Assembly (NCBI GenBank): GCA_017744935.1
Contig: JAGIAI010000001.1
Span: forward strand, 1-64,000
Length of the DNA: 64,000 bases
Direction: 5' to 3'
From: Variovorax sp.
GTDB lineage: Bacteria; Pseudomonadota; Gammaproteobacteria; Burkholderiales; Burkholderiaceae_C
In this document: piece after piece, positions 26,136 through 35,300 of the stretch
Layout of the letters: each line of letters starts with the position of its first letter
Numbering within the stretch: position 1 is the first letter of the stretch
Program-made: the position numbers and the translations under genes
Notes under the pieces: model-generated
Told to the model about the DNA's origin: nothing
Seen by the model: the letters and a program-made list of their open reading frames with translations, nothing else
Database searches by the model: none

Positions 26136-27170
26136 ATGTCGTCCCCGAACCTGCACCCCATGCTCAACGTGGCCATCAAGGCCGCCCGCGCCGCCGGCGC
26201 CATCATCAATCGCGCAGCGCTCGATATCGAAGCAGTGCGCATCTCCCAAAAGCAGGTCAACGACTTCGTGACCGAAGTCGATCACGCGAGCGAGCACTCG
26301 ATCATCGAAACCCTGCTCACCGCCTATCCGGGGCACGGCATCCTCGCCGAAGAATCGGGCACCCAGCACGGTGCAAAGGATTCCGACTACGTCTGGATCA
26401 TCGATCCGCTCGACGGCACCACCAACTTCATCCACGGCTTCCCGGTCTACTGCGTGTCCATCGCGCTGGCGGTGCGCGGCAAGATCGAGCAGGCCGTGGT
26501 CTACGACCCGACCCGCAACGACCTCTTCACCGCCACCAAAGGCCGGGGCGCCTTCATGAACGAGCGCCGCATCCGCGTGAGCAAGCGCACCCGCCTCGCG
26601 GAATGCCTGATCTCCACGGGCTTCCCGTTCCGCACGGGCGACAACTTCAAGCAGTACCTGGCCATCATGGCCGACCTGATGCCCCGCGCCGCCGGCCTTC
26701 GCCGCCCCGGCGCGGCCGCGCTCGACCTCGCCTATGTGGCGGCCGGTTTCAGCGATGCGTTCTTCGAGACCGGCCTGAACATCTGGGACGTGGCGGCCGG
26801 CTCGCTGCTCGTCACCGAGGCTGGCGGCCTCATCGGCAATTTCACAGGCGAGCCCGACTTCCTCGAGCAACGCGAATGCCTGGCGGGCGCGCCGCGCATC
26901 TACGGCCAGCTCGTGCCGCTGCTGGCGCAATACTCGAAGTTCGCCAGCGTGGACGAAAAGCTCCGCGCCAGCGACCGCATCCGATCCGTCGATCCTTCGC
27001 GTTCGCATTCCGACCTCTACGCGCGCAGCACGGTCGGCCTGACCGAGGAAAAAGCCGATGAGGAGGCGCCCGCAGCCCCCGCCGAGGCCGCGTCGCAGCC
27101 CCGCAAGCTGACCCGCGTCCGCCGCGACGCCCCTGCGGCGCCCAACGAGGGCGACGCGCCGGCCCGGTGA
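26136..27170 (+). CDS. suhB: inositol monophosphatase family protein SuhB with C-terminal extension
   Basis: 344 residues, of which about 1-265 are the IMPase domain. Metal-binding and catalytic motifs are AEESG (about residue 70), [20 protein letters not shown] (about 85-104) and [17 protein letters not shown] (about 211-227). The enzyme hydrolyses inositol-1-phosphate. In E. coli SuhB also acts in rRNA antitermination complexes. Residues about 275-344 are an Ala/Pro/Glu-rich tail rich in charged residues with no fold signature, absent from the 267-residue E. coli protein. Its stop overlaps the FUSC gene start (TGATG), so the three following genes form one operon. Confidence 0.93.
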   Translation: MSSPNLHPMLNVAIKAARAAGAIINRAALDIEAVRISQKQVNDFVTEVDHASEHSIIETLLTAYPGHGILAEESGTQHGAKDSDYVWIIDPLDGTTNFIHGFPVYCVSIALAVRGKIEQAVVYDPTRNDLFTATKGRGAFMNERRIRVSKRTRLAECLISTGFPFRTGDNFKQYLAIMADLMPRAAGLRRPGAAALDLAYVAAGFSDAFFETGLNIWDVAAGSLLVTEAGGLIGNFTGEPDFLEQRECLAGAPRIYGQLVPLLAQYSKFASVDEKLRASDRIRSVDPSRSHSDLYARSTVGLTEEKADEEAPAAPAEAASQPRKLTRVRRDAPAAPNEGDAPAR

Positions 27171-29425
27171 TGGCGTCGCAACGCACGGCCACCGAACGGG
27201 GCCGTGCGGCCTTGCGGGTGGCGCTCAGCCACTACGTGCTCAACGGCATCGCGGTCGCCTTCGGGCTGCTGCTGATTTCCGGGGGCGTGCATCTCGCGCT
27301 CGGCACGCTCGCGGCCTCAGCCGCGTCGGTCGGCGTGATCGTGACCGCACCGCCCGACCTCGCTGCGCCAAGGCGCGGCAAGTTCTTCCAGATGTTGCCC
27401 GCGCCCCTCATCGGGTTGCCGCTCTTCTTCATGGTCCAGCTCCTGCACGCGAAGCCGCTGCAATTGGGGCTGCTGCTCGTCCCCGCGACCTTCCTCGCGT
27501 TCCTGGCGATGGCGTGGGGCAAGCGCGGAATTCCGATCGCCATCGCGGTCATGTTCTCCATGATTTTCTCGATGGCCACGCCGACGCCGACCGGCATGGC
27601 GGAGGCCGTGCAGCGCACGATGTACTTTGGCCTCGGCGCGGGGCTCTACGTGATCTACGCGGTGATCGCCAATTCCGCACTGAATGCGCGCTACCGCGTG
27701 CAAGTGACGGCCGACCTGCTGCTGTCGCTGGCGGCGTTGATGCGCACCGAGGCCCGCCAGTTCATGCCGGTCGACGAATCCGGCGACGTGCGCGAGGTTC
27801 CGCCGTCGCTGCTCGGCCAGCTTCTGCGAGAGCAGGCAGCGCTGGCCGACCAGTTGCAGGCGGCACGCGACATCGTGCTCGAATCGCCCCGCACGCCGCG
27901 CCGGCAGCAGCTGGCCGGCATGCTGGTGACGGTGCTCGAGCTTCGCGACCTGCTGCTGGCGAGCGAACTCGATCTCGACGCGCTCAAGACACACCCCGAC
28001 CACGCGCCCGCACTCACCGAGATGCGCGACATCCTTCAAGGCCTGGCCGACGACACGACTGCGCTCGCGGACTCGCTGCTGCTGATCCGCAAGCCCGATG
28101 CGGTGACCGATCGCCGCCCGCGTCTCGCGGCCATCCACCTGCAGGACGACGTATCCCCCGGCAGCTTCACCGGCCCCACGCCGGCGATGCTGTCCCGCGG
28201 GCTCGCCAACCGCATCGGCCACATCAACGACGAAGTGCTGCGCTTGTCGGCGCTCGCGCGAGGCGACCGCGAACCCGATCTCGCCGTGGTGCGCGCGAGC
28301 TGGCAGGTGTTCGTGAGCCCCACCGAATGGTCGCTGCGCCCGTTCCTCGCGCTGTGGAGCTGGGACGCCCCGCCGCTGCGCCATGCGATCCGCGCCACAC
28401 TTGCGATCGCCGCCGCCTACGGCATCGCGCTCGCCATGCCCTGGGGCTCGCACGACTACTGGATCCTGCTGACCATCGTGGTCGTGCTGCGGGGCAGCCT
28501 TTCACAGACGCTGGAGCGGCGCAACAGCCGCGTGGCCGGCACGTTGCTGGGCTGCGTGTTCGCGGTCGGCCTGCTTTCGGCACACCTCTCGCCGCTGTCC
28601 CTGTTGATCGGCATGACGCTCGCGCAGGCGATCGCGCACGGCTTCGCGGTCCGCCGCTACCTCATCACCTCCGTCGCAGCCACTGTGCTCGGGTTGGTGC
28701 AGGCCCACATGCTGAACACCGGCGTGAGTACCGCGTTCGCGCTCTTCGAGCGCGTGGCCGATACGCTGATCGGCGCGGCACTCGCGTGGGCGTTCTGCTA
28801 TGTGCTGCCGTCTTGGGAGCGCGGCCAGATCCCGGCGCTTGTCGCACGCACGCTCAAGGCGCAGGCACGGCATGCGCGGCTGGCGCTCGGTCTCGGGCAA
28901 TTCCGCTCGGTCGATGCCTCGCCGGAACTCGACTGGCGCCTCGCGCGCCGCGAGGCCTTCGACAGCCTTTCCGCGCTGGTGCAGGCCACGCAACGTTCGC
29001 TGTCGGAACCCCGCGCGGTGCGCCCGCCGCTGGAGCCGCTCGAACACCTGCAGGCGCACAGCTACCAGCTCCTCGCGCAATTGAGCGCGGTCAAGTCGAT
29101 GCTCGTGCTGCGGCGGGACCGGCTCACGGTGGCCGACATCGAAGGGCCGCTGGCCCGCACCATCCAGCGCATCGAGGCAGCCATCGGAACCGCACCGACC
29201 AGCGGCCCCGCGATGCCAGAGAGCCCGCCAGCGACCACCATCGCCGGCTCGATCCCGCTGCCCGACCCGTTCAACAACGACATCACGCCGTGGCTGCTGC
29301 GCCGGCTCGACATGGCGACCGGCATTGCCGCCCAGTTGCGCGATGACGCCGCGCGCATCCTTCAATCGCTCGCCGAAACAGAGGCCGAGGCCGAAGCGCA
29401 TACGCAGGCCGGGACGGTTCGATGA
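27170..29425 (+). CDS. FUSC-family inner-membrane transporter, YccS-like
   Basis: 751 residues. An N-terminal block of hydrophobic segments lies at about 20-170, then a long cytoplasmic helical region with YccS-type features, and a second block of segments at about 400-545 (IRATLAIAAAYGIALAMPWG, DYWILLTIVVVLRGSLSQTL, RVAGTLLGCVFAVGLL). The R-N-S-R-V-A-G-T-LLG motif is typical of fusaric-acid resistance and aromatic-acid efflux permeases. The start ATG overlaps the suhB stop by one base. The downstream MscS gene overlaps by ATGA. It probably exports organic acids or helps maintain the envelope; the substrate is unknown. Confidence 0.87.
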   Translation: MASQRTATERGRAALRVALSHYVLNGIAVAFGLLLISGGVHLALGTLAASAASVGVIVTAPPDLAAPRRGKFFQMLPAPLIGLPLFFMVQLLHAKPLQLGLLLVPATFLAFLAMAWGKRGIPIAIAVMFSMIFSMATPTPTGMAEAVQRTMYFGLGAGLYVIYAVIANSALNARYRVQVTADLLLSLAALMRTEARQFMPVDESGDVREVPPSLLGQLLREQAALADQLQAARDIVLESPRTPRRQQLAGMLVTVLELRDLLLASELDLDALKTHPDHAPALTEMRDILQGLADDTTALADSLLLIRKPDAVTDRRPRLAAIHLQDDVSPGSFTGPTPAMLSRGLANRIGHINDEVLRLSALARGDREPDLAVVRASWQVFVSPTEWSLRPFLALWSWDAPPLRHAIRATLAIAAAYGIALAMPWGSHDYWILLTIVVVLRGSLSQTLERRNSRVAGTLLGCVFAVGLLSAHLSPLSLLIGMTLAQAIAHGFAVRRYLITSVAATVLGLVQAHMLNTGVSTAFALFERVADTLIGAALAWAFCYVLPSWERGQIPALVARTLKAQARHARLALGLGQFRSVDASPELDWRLARREAFDSLSALVQATQRSLSEPRAVRPPLEPLEHLQAHSYQLLAQLSAVKSMLVLRRDRLTVADIEGPLARTIQRIEAAIGTAPTSGPAMPESPPATTIAGSIPLPDPFNNDITPWLLRRLDMATGIAAQLRDDAARILQSLAETEAEAEAHTQAGTVR

Positions 29426-30498
29426 TCAAGGAAATCCTCGGCGAGCCATGGGTGAGCCCGATCGTCGCCGCATTCATCGCGGCGTTGCTTGCGCTGCTCG
29501 TCCACTACCTGGGCGCCTTCGTGCTTCGGCGCGTGACCCGCTCGATGCCAGTGCTGAATTCGATGCTGGCCCACATCCGGCGACCGGCCCTGTTCCTGCT
29601 GCCGCTGATCGCGATGGAACTGGTGTGGCAGGCCTCACCCGACGACCTGCGCCTCATCGAGAAGATCCGGCATTTCAACGGGCTGCTCGTGATCGCGGTG
29701 TCCACCTGGCTGCTGGTCCAGGCGATCAACGGCCTCGCCGAAGGCATCGTCAAGCAGAACCCGTACGACGTGACCGACAACCTGCATGCGCGGCGCGTGC
29801 TCACGCAGACGCGCGTGCTGGCACGCACTGCGAATGCGGTGCTGATCGTCGCGGGCGGCGCTTTCATGCTCATGACCTTCCCCGGCGCACGACAAGTGGG
29901 CGCGAGCCTGCTCGCATCGGCAGGGGTGATCGGTATCGTGGCCGGCCTCGCGGCCAAGCCGGTGTTCAGCAATCTCATCGCCGGGCTGCAGATTGCGCTC
30001 GCGCAGCCGATCCGCATGGACGACGTGCTGGTGGTCGAAGGCGAGTGGGGCCGCGTGGAAGAGATCACCGGCACCTTCGTCGTGCTCAGGATCTGGGACG
30101 ACCGGCGGCTGATCCTGCCGCTCAGCTACTTCATCGAGAAGCCCTTCCAGAACTGGACCCGTCACGATTCGCAGTTGCTGGGTTCGGTCTTCATCTATGC
30201 GGACTACGGCATGCCGCTCGCACCGCTGCGCGCGGAGGTGGAACGGATCGTCAAGTCCGCGCCCGAATGGGACGGCCGCTTCTTCAACCTGCGCGTGACC
30301 GATACGACCGAGCGCACGATGCAGATCCGGGTGCTTTGCACTGCCGCGTCATCCTCGCTCGCCTTCGACCTGCGCTGCACGGTGCGCGAAGGGCTCATCG
30401 ACTTCATGCAGCGCGAGTACCCGCAGTTCCTGCCGAAGGTCCGGATCGACGCCGGGCCCGCCGACGCGAAGCCTGCCGGGCCGGTGGCGGCCGGCTGA
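29422..30498 (+). CDS. small-conductance mechanosensitive channel, MscS family
   Basis: 358 residues with about four hydrophobic segments. The pore-lining helix and following beta domain are visible as GASLLASAGVIGIVAGLAAKPVFSNLIAGLQIALAQPIRMDDVLVVEGEWGRVEEI (about residues 160-215), the MscS signature. The cytoplasmic C-terminal domain continues to about residue 345. These channels open on membrane tension during osmotic downshift. It overlaps the FUSC gene by ATGA. Its 3' end overlaps the convergent LysR gene by 95 bp. The C-terminal Pro/Ala-rich tail lies in that overlap. Confidence 0.9.
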   Translation: MIKEILGEPWVSPIVAAFIAALLALLVHYLGAFVLRRVTRSMPVLNSMLAHIRRPALFLLPLIAMELVWQASPDDLRLIEKIRHFNGLLVIAVSTWLLVQAINGLAEGIVKQNPYDVTDNLHARRVLTQTRVLARTANAVLIVAGGAFMLMTFPGARQVGASLLASAGVIGIVAGLAAKPVFSNLIAGLQIALAQPIRMDDVLVVEGEWGRVEEITGTFVVLRIWDDRRLILPLSYFIEKPFQNWTRHDSQLLGSVFIYADYGMPLAPLRAEVERIVKSAPEWDGRFFNLRVTDTTERTMQIRVLCTAASSSLAFDLRCTVREGLIDFMQREYPQFLPKVRIDAGPADAKPAGPVAAG

Positions 30499-31423
30499 CA
30501 CGCGCATCGGCGCGCGGCGACAGCACGCTGCGGATCGCCTCGATCAACCTGCGCGCGCCCTCGGCCGGCTCGCTGCCGCGCCGCATGGTCATGCCCACGG
30601 GCCCTTCGGTGCTGCTCGTGTCGATCGGCAACCGGACCAACTCTCCGCCCGCAAGAAAGCCTTCGACCGCACCCTGCGGCGCGAACCAGACCGCATCGGA
30701 GCATCGCAGCAGACCGAGCGCGAAGCTCGTGTCGGTCGCCTCGACGAGGCTGCGCGGCGGTGCCATGCCCTGGGCGAGAAGAAAGGCATCGACGGTATGC
30801 CGGATCAACGTCCCCGACACCGGGACCAGCAACGGATGGGCCGACAAGTCATCGAGCTTCGGACGCCGCAGCGCCGCGACCGGATGCCCGGGCCGGGCGA
30901 CCAGCAGCAGCGGCTCGCTGTAGAGCAGCTCGAACGCGAGGTCGGCCATTGCCGAAGCCTGAGCGATGCGGCCCAGCACGAGGTCGATCTCGCCCTGGCG
31001 CAGTTGTGTCATCAACTGTGCGTTGGTGCCGCTGACCACGCGAACGCGCAGCGCCGGTGCGTCCGCCTGCAGCAGTGCAACGGCCGCTGGAAGAAGGTTG
31101 GCCGCCATGTTCGGCAGTGCACCGACCGCCACCCGGAGCTGGTCCGCTTCGGGCTGGTCGAGCGCAAGGCTCAGCCCGTCGCGCAGTCCGCGCAACGCGA
31201 CGACCGCATGGCGCACAAGCACCTCGGCCGCGGGCGTCAGCTCCACGCCGCGTCGACGCCGGACGAGCAACTGGCGGCCCACGATGTCTTCGAGTTCGGC
31301 CACGGTCTTGGATACCGCAGGCTGGGTGAGCGCGAGCGCCTTGGCGGCGCGAACGAGATTTCGCTCCTGCGCCACCATCACGAGACACTGCAAATGGCGC
31401 AGCTTGAGACGAGCAAAGTTCAT
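30404..31423 (-). CDS. LysR-family regulator, GbpR/PcaQ-like, with unusual basic C-terminal tail
   Basis: 339 residues. The helix-turn-helix lies at about 1-65 (NLVRAAKALALTQPAVSKTV, LEDIVGRQLLVRRRRGVEL) and the effector domain at about 90-300. I chose the ATG at 31423 (MNFARLKLRHLQCLVMV), where LysR proteins normally begin. The last about 35 residues (from PPPARQASRRRARRR) are low-complexity and strongly basic and lie antisense to the end of the mscS gene, a 95-bp convergent overlap. This looks like loss of an earlier stop. It is divergent from a Bug-type binding protein gene, its probable target. Confidence 0.87.
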   Translation of the reverse strand: MNFARLKLRHLQCLVMVAQERNLVRAAKALALTQPAVSKTVAELEDIVGRQLLVRRRRGVELTPAAEVLVRHAVVALRGLRDGLSLALDQPEADQLRVAVGALPNMAANLLPAAVALLQADAPALRVRVVSGTNAQLMTQLRQGEIDLVLGRIAQASAMADLAFELLYSEPLLLVARPGHPVAALRRPKLDDLSAHPLLVPVSGTLIRHTVDAFLLAQGMAPPRSLVEATDTSFALGLLRCSDAVWFAPQGAVEGFLAGGELVRLPIDTSSTEGPVGMTMRRGSEPAEGARRLIEAIRSVLSPRADARVSRPPPARQASRRRARRRSGPSAGTAGTRAA

Positions 31424-31550
31424 GGCTGATCGATGGGCTTCCTCGGGAGAGGTCGGCACAAAATATAACGAACTGGAATAGCAGGTGGAAGAGCTTTCAG
31501 TTGTGCCGGCCCGGCCGCGCTTCTAGAGTGCGGCATCGGAGACAAGAGAC

Positions 31551-32543
31551 ATGACACACCCCGCCCCTTTTGGCGCTTTGCGCCGCCTCGCCCTTGCGGC
31601 CGCGTGCGCGCTGCTTGCCACCCCGCTCGCGACCACAGCGCACGCCGACTCGCCCTACCCCAGCAAGCCGGTGAGGTTCGTCACCAACTTCCCGGCGGGC
31701 GGCCCACTCGACATCCTCGGCCGCGCGCTCGCGGACCCGCTTCAGAAGAGCCTCAAACAGCCTTTCGTGGTCGACAACCGCCCCGGCGCGGGCGGCAACA
31801 TCGGCGCCGATGCCGTCGCCAAGAGCCCGGCGGACGGCTACACCGTATTGCTATCGATCGACACCACCTTCACGATCAACCCGCACCTGTACGCATCGAT
31901 GCCCTTCGGGGCGAAGGACCTGAAGCCGCTGATGATCTTCAGCTCCTCGGGGTTGACCTTTGGCGTCGGCACCTCCGTCGGCGCGAAGACGCTGCCGGAA
32001 TTCGTCACGCAGAGCAAGGCCGAGGCAATGACCTTCGCGTCCGCAGGCAACGGAAGCCCAGGCCACATCGCGGCCGAAATCTTCTCTACTGCGACCGGCG
32101 CAAAGATCACGCACGTGCCATACAAGGGCAATGCGCCGGCGGTGATGGCACTGTTGTCGAACGAGGTGCAGGCGGGCATCCTCGCGACGCCCGGATTGCT
32201 GTCCCAGATTCAGGCCGGCAAGGTGCGTCCGCTGGCCGTGACCGGTCGCCAGCGCTCCCCGCTGCTGCCGCAGGTGCCGACCGTGGGCGAACTGGGACTC
32301 AAGGATCTCGAGTTCGAGGTGCTCTATCTCGCGATGGTGCCGGCTGCCACGCCGGAGCCGGTGATGAAGACGCTACGCGATGCGCTCCAGTCCGCACTCG
32401 CGCTGCCCGAAGTCAAATCGCGGCTCGCCATGCTCGACATGGTGGCGCTGGGCGAAACCGGTGATGCGGCCGCCCAGCATCTGGAAAGTACCCGCGCACG
32501 CTACGGCAAGATCGTCAAGTCCACCGGCATGAAACTGGACTGA
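31551..32543 (+). CDS. Bug-family (TctC-like) periplasmic binding protein 1
   Basis: 330 residues. A Sec signal peptide ends near TTAHADS (about residue 33). The Bug fold follows, with YPSKPVRFVTNFPAGGPLDILGRALA, VDNRPGAGGNIGADAVAKSPADGYTVL and ITHVPYKGNAPAV, the family's conserved ligand-binding blocks. These proteins bind carboxylates such as citrate, or other small acids, in the periplasm. No tctA/tctB membrane genes are nearby, as is usual for the many orphan Bug proteins of Burkholderiales. The divergent LysR gene probably regulates it. Confidence 0.92.
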   Translation: MTHPAPFGALRRLALAAACALLATPLATTAHADSPYPSKPVRFVTNFPAGGPLDILGRALADPLQKSLKQPFVVDNRPGAGGNIGADAVAKSPADGYTVLLSIDTTFTINPHLYASMPFGAKDLKPLMIFSSSGLTFGVGTSVGAKTLPEFVTQSKAEAMTFASAGNGSPGHIAAEIFSTATGAKITHVPYKGNAPAVMALLSNEVQAGILATPGLLSQIQAGKVRPLAVTGRQRSPLLPQVPTVGELGLKDLEFEVLYLAMVPAATPEPVMKTLRDALQSALALPEVKSRLAMLDMVALGETGDAAAQHLESTRARYGKIVKSTGMKLD

Positions 32544-32564
32544 GCCGATGCTCTCGCCTGCTGG

Positions 32565-33074
32565 TCAATCCGCCTTCGTGCCACGGCGCCGGCGGTCTGC
32601 CTTGGGCAGTACGGCTTCGGCGACCATGCGTTCGGCATGCAGCTGCAGTCGGGCGAGAGATTCATCGAGCTGCGAGATCGAATCTTCATCGAGCGCGCCG
32701 AGCAGCTCTGCATTGATGCGCGTTACCAGCGGGAACAGTTCGTCGTACAGATTGCGGCCGCGCTCCGTGAGGCACAGGAGCACCTGCCGCCGGTCGCCCG
32801 CTGGATGCGAGCGCGCGATCAGCCCTTTCTCCACCAGCGAACCGATGGCCTTCGAGGTGCGTGCGCGATCGAGCTGCGCATGCTCGGCCAGCCCGGACGA
32901 GCTGAGTTCGCCGCGACTTGCCAGCGTCGCGATGAGCCGCCACTCGCGCCGCGTGATGCCGAAGCGCCCCTCACAGATCCTGATGACCATGCTGCCCGCG
33001 ACCGAAAGAAGCCGCGACAGCCGGTACAGGAGCAGGTCATCGAGCGGTCGGCGCGACTCTGGCGTCGGGGTCAT
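32565..33074 (-). CDS. MarR-family transcriptional regulator
   Basis: 169 residues with the MarR winged helix at about 40-110: ITRREWRLIATLASRGELSS, the recognition helix region GLAEHAQLDRARTSKAIGSL and the wing ARSHPAGDRRQVLLCLTERG. MarR proteins are dimeric repressors released by phenolic or other small ligands. It is divergent from the second Bug gene, and the shared 115-bp region contains the dyad TTGAT-TAG-ATCAA, a likely operator. It is convergent with the first Bug gene. Confidence 0.9.
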   Translation of the reverse strand: MTPTPESRRPLDDLLLYRLSRLLSVAGSMVIRICEGRFGITRREWRLIATLASRGELSSSGLAEHAQLDRARTSKAIGSLVEKGLIARSHPAGDRRQVLLCLTERGRNLYDELFPLVTRINAELLGALDEDSISQLDESLARLQLHAERMVAEAVLPKADRRRRGTKAD

Positions 33075-33096
33075 CTGGGGTTAGTCCGGAGGATGG

Positions 33097-33109
33097 TTGA
33101 TTAGATCAA
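33097..33109. promoter_or_regulatory. TTGAT-N3-ATCAA dyad, candidate MarR operator
   Basis: A perfect 5-bp inverted repeat with a 3-bp spacer, 22 bp before the MarR start and about 80 bp before the divergent Bug gene start. Dyads of this form are common MarR-family operators. Assignment is by position and symmetry only. Confidence 0.45.
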
Positions 33110-33189
33110 TCGAATGTCGCAACTCTAAAGTCATCCGAGGCCGGGTCCTCCTGAAGGCCCGATGGATGAACACATTCCAGGAGACATTG

Positions 33190-34176
33190 ATGCCCCGCAC
33201 CGACCTCGACCGCCGCAGCCTGATCGCCGGCCTCTGCGCCCTCGCGCTCTCGCCGCTGGCCAGTGCCGAAGCGGCATTCACGCCCGGGCAGCCGATCAGG
33301 GTGCTGATCGGCGTTCCGGCCGGGGGCACGCAAGACGTGCTGACACGCGCCATCGCTCAGGAAACACGCGAGTCGCTCGGTCCGCTGATCGTCGACAACC
33401 GTTCGGGCGCGTCAGGTCGCATCGCCGTCGAAGCGGTCAAGCACGCACCTCCCGACGGGCGCACGCTGCTGCTGGGCACCGCCAGCATGATGACGATGTA
33501 CCCGAGCGCCTACGCCAAGCTCTCGTACGACCCGATCAAGGATTTCGTGCCGATCATCAACGCAGCGCGCTTCGAGCTTGCGCTGGTGGTGAGCAAGGAC
33601 GTGCCCGCCAACACGCTGGCCGAGTTCATCACCTGGGCAAAGGCGCAGGGCGACAAGGTCAGCTTCGGCTCGTACGGCGCGGGCACGCCATCGCACTTTC
33701 TTGGCGAGATGCTCAATCGCTCGGCGGGACTCAAGATGGTCCATGTGCCCTATCGCGGCTCCACGCCGGCGCGGCAGGACGTGATGGGCGGACAGATCCC
33801 GGTTTACTTCGACACCGTCGGCGGCGCGCTGCAAATGCAGCAAGGCGGCCGTGTCAAAGTGCTCGCGACCAGCGGCGAGAAGCGCTCGCCACTGATGCCC
33901 GATCTGCCGACCTTCGTCGAAGCGGGGTTGAAAGACGTGGTCGCGACCGCGTGGTTCGCTTACTACGCGCCCGCGAAGACACCGCAGCCGATCGTCGACA
34001 GGCTGCGCGCGGAGTTCTCCCGCGCGGTCAATTCGCCTGAGGTGAAGCAGCAGCTGCTGCAGAGCGGCATGTATGTGGTCAACGACGACGCGAACACGCT
34101 TCTGAAGACAATGCGCGAAGACACCGCCCGCTGGGCCGTGATCATGAAGGCCGTGAACTTCCAGGCGAATGACTAG
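33190..34176 (+). CDS. Bug-family (TctC-like) binding protein 2, Tat-type signal
   Basis: 328 residues. The N-terminus MPRTDLDRRSLIAGLCALAL carries a twin-arginine motif (DRRSLIAG) and a short hydrophobic stretch ending near ASAEAAF, so export is probably by Tat rather than Sec, which is unusual among Bug proteins. The binding-protein blocks are QPIRVLIGVPAGGTQDVLTR, VDNRSGASGRIAVEAVKHAP and MVHVPYRGSTPARQDVMGG. The start at 33190 is supported by AGGAGA. It is divergent from the MarR gene and is followed directly by repeat copy 2, then a third Bug gene. Confidence 0.9.
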   Translation: MPRTDLDRRSLIAGLCALALSPLASAEAAFTPGQPIRVLIGVPAGGTQDVLTRAIAQETRESLGPLIVDNRSGASGRIAVEAVKHAPPDGRTLLLGTASMMTMYPSAYAKLSYDPIKDFVPIINAARFELALVVSKDVPANTLAEFITWAKAQGDKVSFGSYGAGTPSHFLGEMLNRSAGLKMVHVPYRGSTPARQDVMGGQIPVYFDTVGGALQMQQGGRVKVLATSGEKRSPLMPDLPTFVEAGLKDVVATAWFAYYAPAKTPQPIVDRLRAEFSRAVNSPEVKQQLLQSGMYVVNDDANTLLKTMREDTARWAVIMKAVNFQAND

Positions 34177-34272
34177 TTCACCCCCAGCCTCGTCCACTTC
34201 GTGTGACTCGGACACCCCCTCTCCGGGGGCAACCCCAGCGGCCCGGCCAAGCCGGTTCCGCGGGGTTTCTGG
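34177..34272 (+). repeat. structured intergenic repeat, copy 2
   Basis: It starts at the base after the stop codon of the second Bug gene and ends 54 bp before the third. Folded on the plus strand: P1 GTC-CAC/GTG-U-GAC closed by CC/GG around a TC/TC internal loop, P2 CCCCC/GGGGG, P3 outer arms AACCCC/GGGGTT and inner CCGGC-CAA-GCCGG. Confidence 0.85.
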
Positions 34273-34326
34273 TTCCGACCCAGATTGGTGTCGGCGAGCG
34301 GCGCGCACCACTAACGAAAGGATTTC

Positions 34327-35295
34327 ATGTTTTCTCATTTGATTTCGCGCGTTGCGGGCGCGCTGGTCTTGGCCGCCACAGCCTTGGGCGCTCATTCCCA
34401 AACGCTCGAGGGCGGACCGCTGCACATCGTGGTCGGCTATTCGGCCGGTGGTGCGACCGATCGCGTGGCGCGCATCGTGGGCGACAAGCTTCAGGCCAAG
34501 GTCGGCGTGCCGGTGATCGTGGACAACAAGCCCGGCGCCGGCGGACGTCTGGCAGCCCAGCAGGTCAAGTCCACGCCGGCCGGGCAGAACGTGCTGATGG
34601 TCGCGAACCCGGCCGTGATGGTGGTCGCGCCGCTCGTGTTCAAGGACAACGGCTACGACGCGGAGCGCGACTTCGTGCCGGTCTCGCACGTCAACGACTA
34701 CGAGTTCGCGCTCGCCGTCTCGACCGCCGTGCCGGTGCGCGAGCTGTCGCACCTCATCGCCTGGATGCGCGCGAATCCCGAGAAGGCGAATTTCGGCGTG
34801 CCGGCCACGGGCAGCCTGCCGCATTTCTTCGGTCTGATGATGGGCGAGAAGGCGAACGTGCAGGCGCAAGTGGTCGGCTACCGCGGGTCCGGCCCGTTGC
34901 TGACCGACCTGGTGGGCGGCCAGGTGCCGATCGCCTTCGACACCTTCGATGTCGACCTTCCGCAGCATCAGTCCGGCAAGATCCGGATCCTTGCGGTGTC
35001 GGGGGCAAAGCGCTCGCCCTTCGCGCCGGACATCCCGACCTTCAAGGAATCCGGCCTCGACCTCGTCGCGACCGGCTTCAACGCGTTCTTCGCGCCGGCG
35101 ACCATGCCGCGCGAGAAAGTCGCGCGGCTGTCGAAGGACATCCACGCGGTGATGCAGGACCCCGACACCCAGCGCCGCTTCAAGGACGCACTGATGACGC
35201 CGGTCGTCAGCACGCAGGAGCAGACGGCAGCGATGCTCAAGGCGTACCGTGCGCAGTGGGCGCCTGTGGTCCAGAAATCCGGCTATCAACCCTGA
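34327..35295 (+). CDS. Bug-family (TctC-like) binding protein 3
   Basis: 322 residues with an ordinary Sec signal peptide (ALVLAATALGAHSQ, cleavage near residue 24). Conserved Bug blocks are LHIVVGYSAGGATDRVARIV, VDNKPGAGGRLAAQQVKSTPAG and VGYRGSGPLLTDLVGGQVPI. AAAGGA lies just upstream of the ATG. It ends 5 bp before a sulfatase gene, so the two are co-transcribed. The pairing suggests that the bound ligand could be a sulfate ester or a product of the sulfatase. That link is inference. Confidence 0.92.
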   Translation: MFSHLISRVAGALVLAATALGAHSQTLEGGPLHIVVGYSAGGATDRVARIVGDKLQAKVGVPVIVDNKPGAGGRLAAQQVKSTPAGQNVLMVANPAVMVVAPLVFKDNGYDAERDFVPVSHVNDYEFALAVSTAVPVRELSHLIAWMRANPEKANFGVPATGSLPHFFGLMMGEKANVQAQVVGYRGSGPLLTDLVGGQVPIAFDTFDVDLPQHQSGKIRILAVSGAKRSPFAPDIPTFKESGLDLVATGFNAFFAPATMPREKVARLSKDIHAVMQDPDTQRRFKDALMTPVVSTQEQTAAMLKAYRAQWAPVVQKSGYQP

Positions 35296-35300
35296 CATCC

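Noticed and set aside
34203..35300. Long in-frame extension upstream of the sulfatase
   Set aside because: It overlaps the third Bug gene in another frame, has low-complexity Arg/Gly composition and lacks a ribosome-binding site. The ATG at 35301 gives the normal sulfatase N-terminus.
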